From an uncultured Coriobacteriaceae bacterium (GTDB taxonomy: Bacteria; Actinomycetota; Coriobacteriia; Coriobacteriales; Eggerthellaceae): a stretch of DNA of 10,116 bases. The stretch covers positions 1-10,116 of the forward strand of contig USJN01000035.1 in the NCBI GenBank assembly GCA_900554945.1, read 5' to 3'. The position numbers and the translations under genes were made by a program. Shown here one piece after another: positions 7,366 to 10,116 of this stretch. Within the stretch, counting starts at the first letter, position 1, and the number at the start of each line of letters is the position of its first letter. Below the pieces are notes generated by a model. That model saw only the letters and a program-made list of their open reading frames with translations. It searched no databases and was not told the DNA's origin.

Positions 7366-8415
7366 TTATTCCCCGAAGAGGCTCCGATCGACGGGCAACC
7401 CCTTTGTTCTTCCGCCAATTCCCCAGGTCGTGTGCATATCAGCGGTTCGCGCTCCCTTCGACTGGGAACGCGCGCGGAACGTCTCGCAAAAGCCCCTGAA
7501 TCCGCGCAGCAACGATTCGGTATCTGAGTGGTTCTCGGTTTGCAAGAATGCCTTGAGCGCGTCGTAGACGTCATCGCTCGCCCTGCTGCGCAGATGCGGC
7601 GCCCTCACGGCGAGCCATCCTCGCAAGGCGGCGTTCATGCTCGTGGCATTATCGTCATCGTCCGCGAACAGGTTTTCGATGGGCTTCCAATACTGGTCAT
7701 AGAGCCGTTCCTGCTCCTCGTATTCGACGTCGGAAAACAAGAGGTTCCTCGCAAGGTCCGCTGTGGTGAGCGGCATTCCCTTCGAGTTCAGGCTCTCGAA
7801 CACCGTTTGGGGACAGTCGCTTTCCTCGACCTCGGCGACGATGATGGTCAGCTGCTTGAGGCCTCGCCATATCGTTTCCGCATCAGATTCGGCTTGCAGG
7901 TAGCTTTTGAAGCGCTGGTAGTTGGAAACGACGTTTTTCGACAGATCGTCCTCCTCGGGAAGGTCGGTATGGTTGAGCACCGCGGTCATGGTCGCCCTGT
8001 CGAGCCGCGAGAGAGTCAGCTTTTCCTTGCGCGAAGCTTCCTCGGGATTGCGACCGTCCGCGAGGAGGAACCGCGCGCGAAGCTCGGCTGCGTCGGTTCC
8101 GTCTTCGAGGACCGTTCCTTGTTCTTCCAGATAGTCGGCCAAAGCGGCGATGAGCAGCGAGATCGTTGCCGTGCGCTGCTGCCCGTCGATAATGTCGATC
8201 GCCTGTGTCTGCGCGCTTGTGAGCTCCGGGTCGGGCGAATAGAGCACCGTCCCAATGAAGTGCTCGCTTTGCGTCTCGCCCGCATGAGCGCAATCGCGCC
8301 AAAGCGTCGCGCATTGCTTGTCGCTCCAGGTGTAGACGCGCTGGTAGACGGGAATGATGAAGTGCGTGTGCGGTGCCCCGAGGTAATCGAGGAAGGTGCG
8401 CTGCGTCGTTTTCAT
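7366..8415 (-). CDS. DUF262-family (GmrS/ParB-like) protein, second of tandem pair
   Basis: This 349-aa protein carries the DUF262 domain found in GmrSD/SspE-type restriction factors. Visible motifs are IPVYQRVYTW at 21-30, DGQQRTAT at 77-84 (the ParB-like nucleotide-binding signature of the family) and FESLNSKG at 206-213 followed by PLTTADLARN. The start is set by AGGAG at 8427-8423, 7 nt upstream of the ATG; a longer in-frame start at 8475 would overlap the preceding gene and lacks a site. The TAG stop of the upstream paralogue lies inside this ribosome binding site, so the two are probably translationally coupled. Many family members are 500-700 aa with a DUF1524 HNH nuclease half; that half is absent here, and the last 40 residues diverge from the neighbour. 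It could be a stand-alone sensor/NTPase subunit, a regulator, or a shortened remnant. Confidence 0.87.
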   Translation of the reverse strand: MKTTQRTFLDYLGAPHTHFIIPVYQRVYTWSDKQCATLWRDCAHAGETQSEHFIGTVLYSPDPELTSAQTQAIDIIDGQQRTATISLLIAALADYLEEQGTVLEDGTDAAELRARFLLADGRNPEEASRKEKLTLSRLDRATMTAVLNHTDLPEEDDLSKNVVSNYQRFKSYLQAESDAETIWRGLKQLTIIVAEVEESDCPQTVFESLNSKGMPLTTADLARNLLFSDVEYEEQERLYDQYWKPIENLFADDDDNATSMNAALRGWLAVRAPHLRSRASDDVYDALKAFLQTENHSDTESLLRGFRGFCETFRARSQSKGARTADMHTTWGIGGRTKGLPVDRSLFGE

Positions 8416-8425
8416 GCCATCTCTC

Positions 8426-9505
8426 CTAAAGTGTCGCGTCCGTGTTGCGCATCTCGGCACGTACCCGTTGCGCATATGCTTCGTCGTGGGCTTTCTGACG
8501 GGTGAACCCGCTGGTCAATGTGGGGGCGCCGTTAACGGCCCAATCCATGGTGCGGAACTTCTTTACCGCATGGTAGCGATAGTTTTCCGCCCAGACGAAG
8601 CAGAAGTTGCGCAGCTCCCGCAACAGGTCCTCAGTCGTGCCGGTGTAGTCGTCCTCGACGTAGCGCTTGAAGATGCTGTACACCTCGCCGGGCCCGTGCG
8701 CACGAACCTTTCGGAACCTTACCGAAAGCCACCCTTGAATCGCGTTATCGAGCCGAAGGGAGCCGGGGTCGGGCACGAACAGGCTCTCGATGATGCTCCA
8801 GTACGTGTCGTAGAGATAGGTTTGCTGCGTGTGCGTTTCGGCGAGTAGAAGATAGTTTCGCACCAGGTCAGCGGTAGTAAGAGGTGCACCTTTGGAGTTC
8901 AAGCTCTCGAAGATCGGCTGCGCGCTCTCCGTTTTCTCGACTTCGGCGAAGATGACGGAAAGGAGGTTGAGCCCCTGCCAGAGCGTCTCGGCGTCGAAGT
9001 CGGGCTCGGCCATCTTCTCGCTGAAGAACGCGAGGTTGTGCGCGATGTTCTCGGAGGCGATATCGTCGGGCTTGGCGCCGAGCAGCGCGTCGAAGTAGGA
9101 GGCGCGGTCTCCTCGGGAGAGCACGAGCTTGCCGGGAAGGCTCGAATTGCCGTCGAGCAAAAGGTAGTGCGCCTCGATTTCGTCTGCCGTGGTATGGGCG
9201 AGGGTGGTGCCCGTGTTCTTCAGGTGGCGAACGAGCGCGACCAGGATAAGCGAAACGGTTGTCGTGCGCTGCTGGCCGTCCACGATGGAGAAACGGGCGT
9301 TGCCATTCTCGTCGTTGCGCTCGGGGGCGTAGAGGAGCGTTCCGACGAAGTGCTGCGAGGCGGACCGTGCGGCACGGAAAATATCGAGCCAGAGCTCCTC
9401 GCATTGGCGGCGCTTCCACGAATATGCTCGCTGATAAGGGGGAATAACGAATCGAGTTCGGGATGCGCCCACGATATCGAGCAAAAGCGCATTACTGGTT
9501 TGCAT
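8426..9505 (-). CDS. DUF262-family (GmrS/ParB-like) protein, first of tandem pair
   Basis: This 359-aa protein is a clear paralogue of the gene immediately downstream. It shares IPPYQRAYSW at 21-30, DGQQRTTT at 76-83 and FESLNSKG at 199-206 followed by PLTTADLVRN at the same relative positions, so the pair arose by duplication. In GmrSD-type proteins this domain binds and hydrolyses NTPs and senses modified DNA, while a DUF1524 HNH domain cuts; only the DUF262 part and a helical C-terminal extension (about 250-359) are present. The start is supported by AAGGAG at 9516-9511, 5 nt upstream of the ATG. The stop TAG at 8428-8426 overlaps the next gene's ribosome binding site, with a 10-nt gap to its start. 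No signal peptide or membrane segment is seen. A role in restriction of foreign DNA is inferred from the family only. Confidence 0.88.
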   Translation of the reverse strand: MQTSNALLLDIVGASRTRFVIPPYQRAYSWKRRQCEELWLDIFRAARSASQHFVGTLLYAPERNDENGNARFSIVDGQQRTTTVSLILVALVRHLKNTGTTLAHTTADEIEAHYLLLDGNSSLPGKLVLSRGDRASYFDALLGAKPDDIASENIAHNLAFFSEKMAEPDFDAETLWQGLNLLSVIFAEVEKTESAQPIFESLNSKGAPLTTADLVRNYLLLAETHTQQTYLYDTYWSIIESLFVPDPGSLRLDNAIQGWLSVRFRKVRAHGPGEVYSIFKRYVEDDYTGTTEDLLRELRNFCFVWAENYRYHAVKKFRTMDWAVNGAPTLTSGFTRQKAHDEAYAQRVRAEMRNTDATL

Positions 9506-9709
9506 ACGAACTCCTTGGGTACGGTGGTGTGTCCTTTTGTTTAAGTATGCGGTGCGCGGAGGGTTCGCTTGGACGGTGCGGGAATTATGGGACGAATCGC
9601 GCGGCTTTGTTATGGAACGGGTACAAGGCGTTGTGCGGGCGTGCCGCCCTCGTTGTAATCCGAGGCGAGCCTGCTTTCCACCAGGTGTGCGGCTTGCTCG
9701 GGTGCCTTC
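9506..9709. other. Intergenic stretch upstream of the DUF262 pair
   Basis: This 204-nt stretch should hold the promoter of the DUF262 pair (minus strand) and the 3' end of the right-edge gene. I see an AT-richer patch at about 9533-9550 (minus strand reads CATACTTAAACAAAAGG), the most plausible place for a -10 region, but no convincing -35 box and no clear terminator hairpin. About 9610-9707 has an open minus-strand frame that looks coding, described among the findings. Confidence 0.4.
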
Positions 9710-10116
9710 CTAGTCGTAGTACCCCAGGTCGAAGCCGGCGTCCTTGGAGCCGCACCCTCCCTGGTAGCACGTGGGGCGGAAGTTGAGCACCTTGTTGGCA
9801 ATCTCGGGCTGCGTGCGAAATTTCACGAGCATGTTATAGACTGCCGCGCCGTCGATGGCGACGATGCGGTCGTTCTTCGATTTCATGGCGAAGTAGACGT
9901 CGGCGGCAGTGCGCCCATCGACGGAAATCGGGTCTTTGATGTCGTCGAAATGGCGCGGCTCGGGGAGGTCGACGAAGGAACAGAACTCGCGGTAGATGTC
10001 GTCGTTTTCGGGAGCGAAGAGCGTTTTCGAGTAATCGGGCCGATGGGAAAGATGCGACGTCTCCTCGTTGAGCCGAGCATCGAGCTCCGCGAAATACCGT
10101 CGCGCGGTTTCTCCTC
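9710..10116 (-). CDS. Unidentified protein, C-terminal part (134 aa, runs off the window)
   Basis: The frame is open from the right edge at 10116 down to the TAG at 9712-9710, giving the last 134 residues of a longer minus-strand protein; the start lies outside the window. I do not recognise the family. The visible part is hydrophilic, with a block around residues 65-110 reading as a compact alpha/beta unit (includes ISVDGRTAADVYFAMK and IVAIDGAAVYNMLVKF), and ends in a Cys-containing tail (PTCYQGGCGSK) that could bind a metal or form a disulfide. There is no membrane segment in the part seen. It is on the same strand and upstream of the DUF262 pair, 204 nt away, so it may belong to the same neighbourhood, but co-transcription is uncertain. 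Just after the stop another frame continues coding-like. Confidence 0.7.
   Translation of the reverse strand, partial: GETARRYFAELDARLNEETSHLSHRPDYSKTLFAPENDDIYREFCSFVDLPEPRHFDDIKDPISVDGRTAADVYFAMKSKNDRIVAIDGAAVYNMLVKFRTQPEIANKVLNFRPTCYQGGCGSKDAGFDLGYYD

Noticed and set aside
7366..8415. The second DUF262 gene as a frameshifted pseudogene
   Set aside because: No coding-like continuation in another frame was convincing after its stop, and the paralogue has nearly the same length, so the short form looks genuine.
8416..8475. Upstream start giving the second DUF262 protein 20 extra residues
   Set aside because: The extension overlaps the preceding gene, is Arg-rich and unlike the paralogue's N-terminus; AGGAG at 8427-8423 and alignment with the paralogue support 8415.
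7528..8505. A 325-codon plus-strand open frame opposite the second DUF262 gene
   Set aside because: The minus-strand frame carries the DUF262 motifs and a good ribosome binding site; the plus frame has no recognisable motif.
1..10116. CRISPR array, tRNA/rRNA genes, insertion sequence ends or transposase
   Set aside because: No regularly spaced direct repeats, no cloverleaf or rRNA sequence, and no transposase motifs or terminal inverted repeats were seen on either strand.

Overview
The window is GC-rich, gene-dense bacterial DNA. Its tightly packed ORFs, strong GC preference at third codon positions, purine-rich ribosome binding sites and a cytoplasmic BspA-type leucine-rich-repeat protein suggest an actinobacterial gut lineage such as the Coriobacteriia. 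That assignment is inference from style and gene content; no rRNA or marker gene is present to confirm it.

Layout: (1) 6-335 (+), the end or whole of a small unidentified gene, closed by a strong intrinsic terminator (348-381). (2) 484-6906 (+), a compact three-gene operon: a 768-aa cytoplasmic LRR_5/BspA-like protein, a 548-aa DUF2201-type protein (metallopeptidase-like N-terminus, long acidic insert, C-terminal VWA-like domain), and an 810-aa protein joining a MoxR-like AAA+ ATPase to a C-terminal ArsM-like SAM methyltransferase domain. (3) A 96-nt gap that can fold into competing hairpins, then a 92-aa unidentified gene (7003-7281, +). (4) On the minus strand, two adjacent paralogous DUF262 (GmrS/ParB-like) genes (9505-8426, then 8415-7366), probably translationally coupled, both without the DUF1524 nuclease half usual in the GmrSD family. 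(5) The C-terminal 134 codons of an unidentified minus-strand gene that runs off the right edge (9710-10116).

How the genes may work together: MoxR-type AAA+ ATPases commonly pair with VWA proteins as chaperone-like or complex-remodelling machines. Here the pair is preceded by an LRR protein that could act as a recognition or scaffold subunit, and the ATPase carries a methyltransferase domain. Two putative active sites look degenerate: the HExxH-like motif of the VWA protein has Met in place of Glu, and motif I of the methyltransferase lacks two of its three glycines. The module may therefore rely on binding and remodelling more than catalysis. The neighbouring DUF262 pair gives the region a possible genome-defence flavour. 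A functional link between the plus-strand operon and the DUF262 pair is not shown by the sequence; the two transcription units converge.
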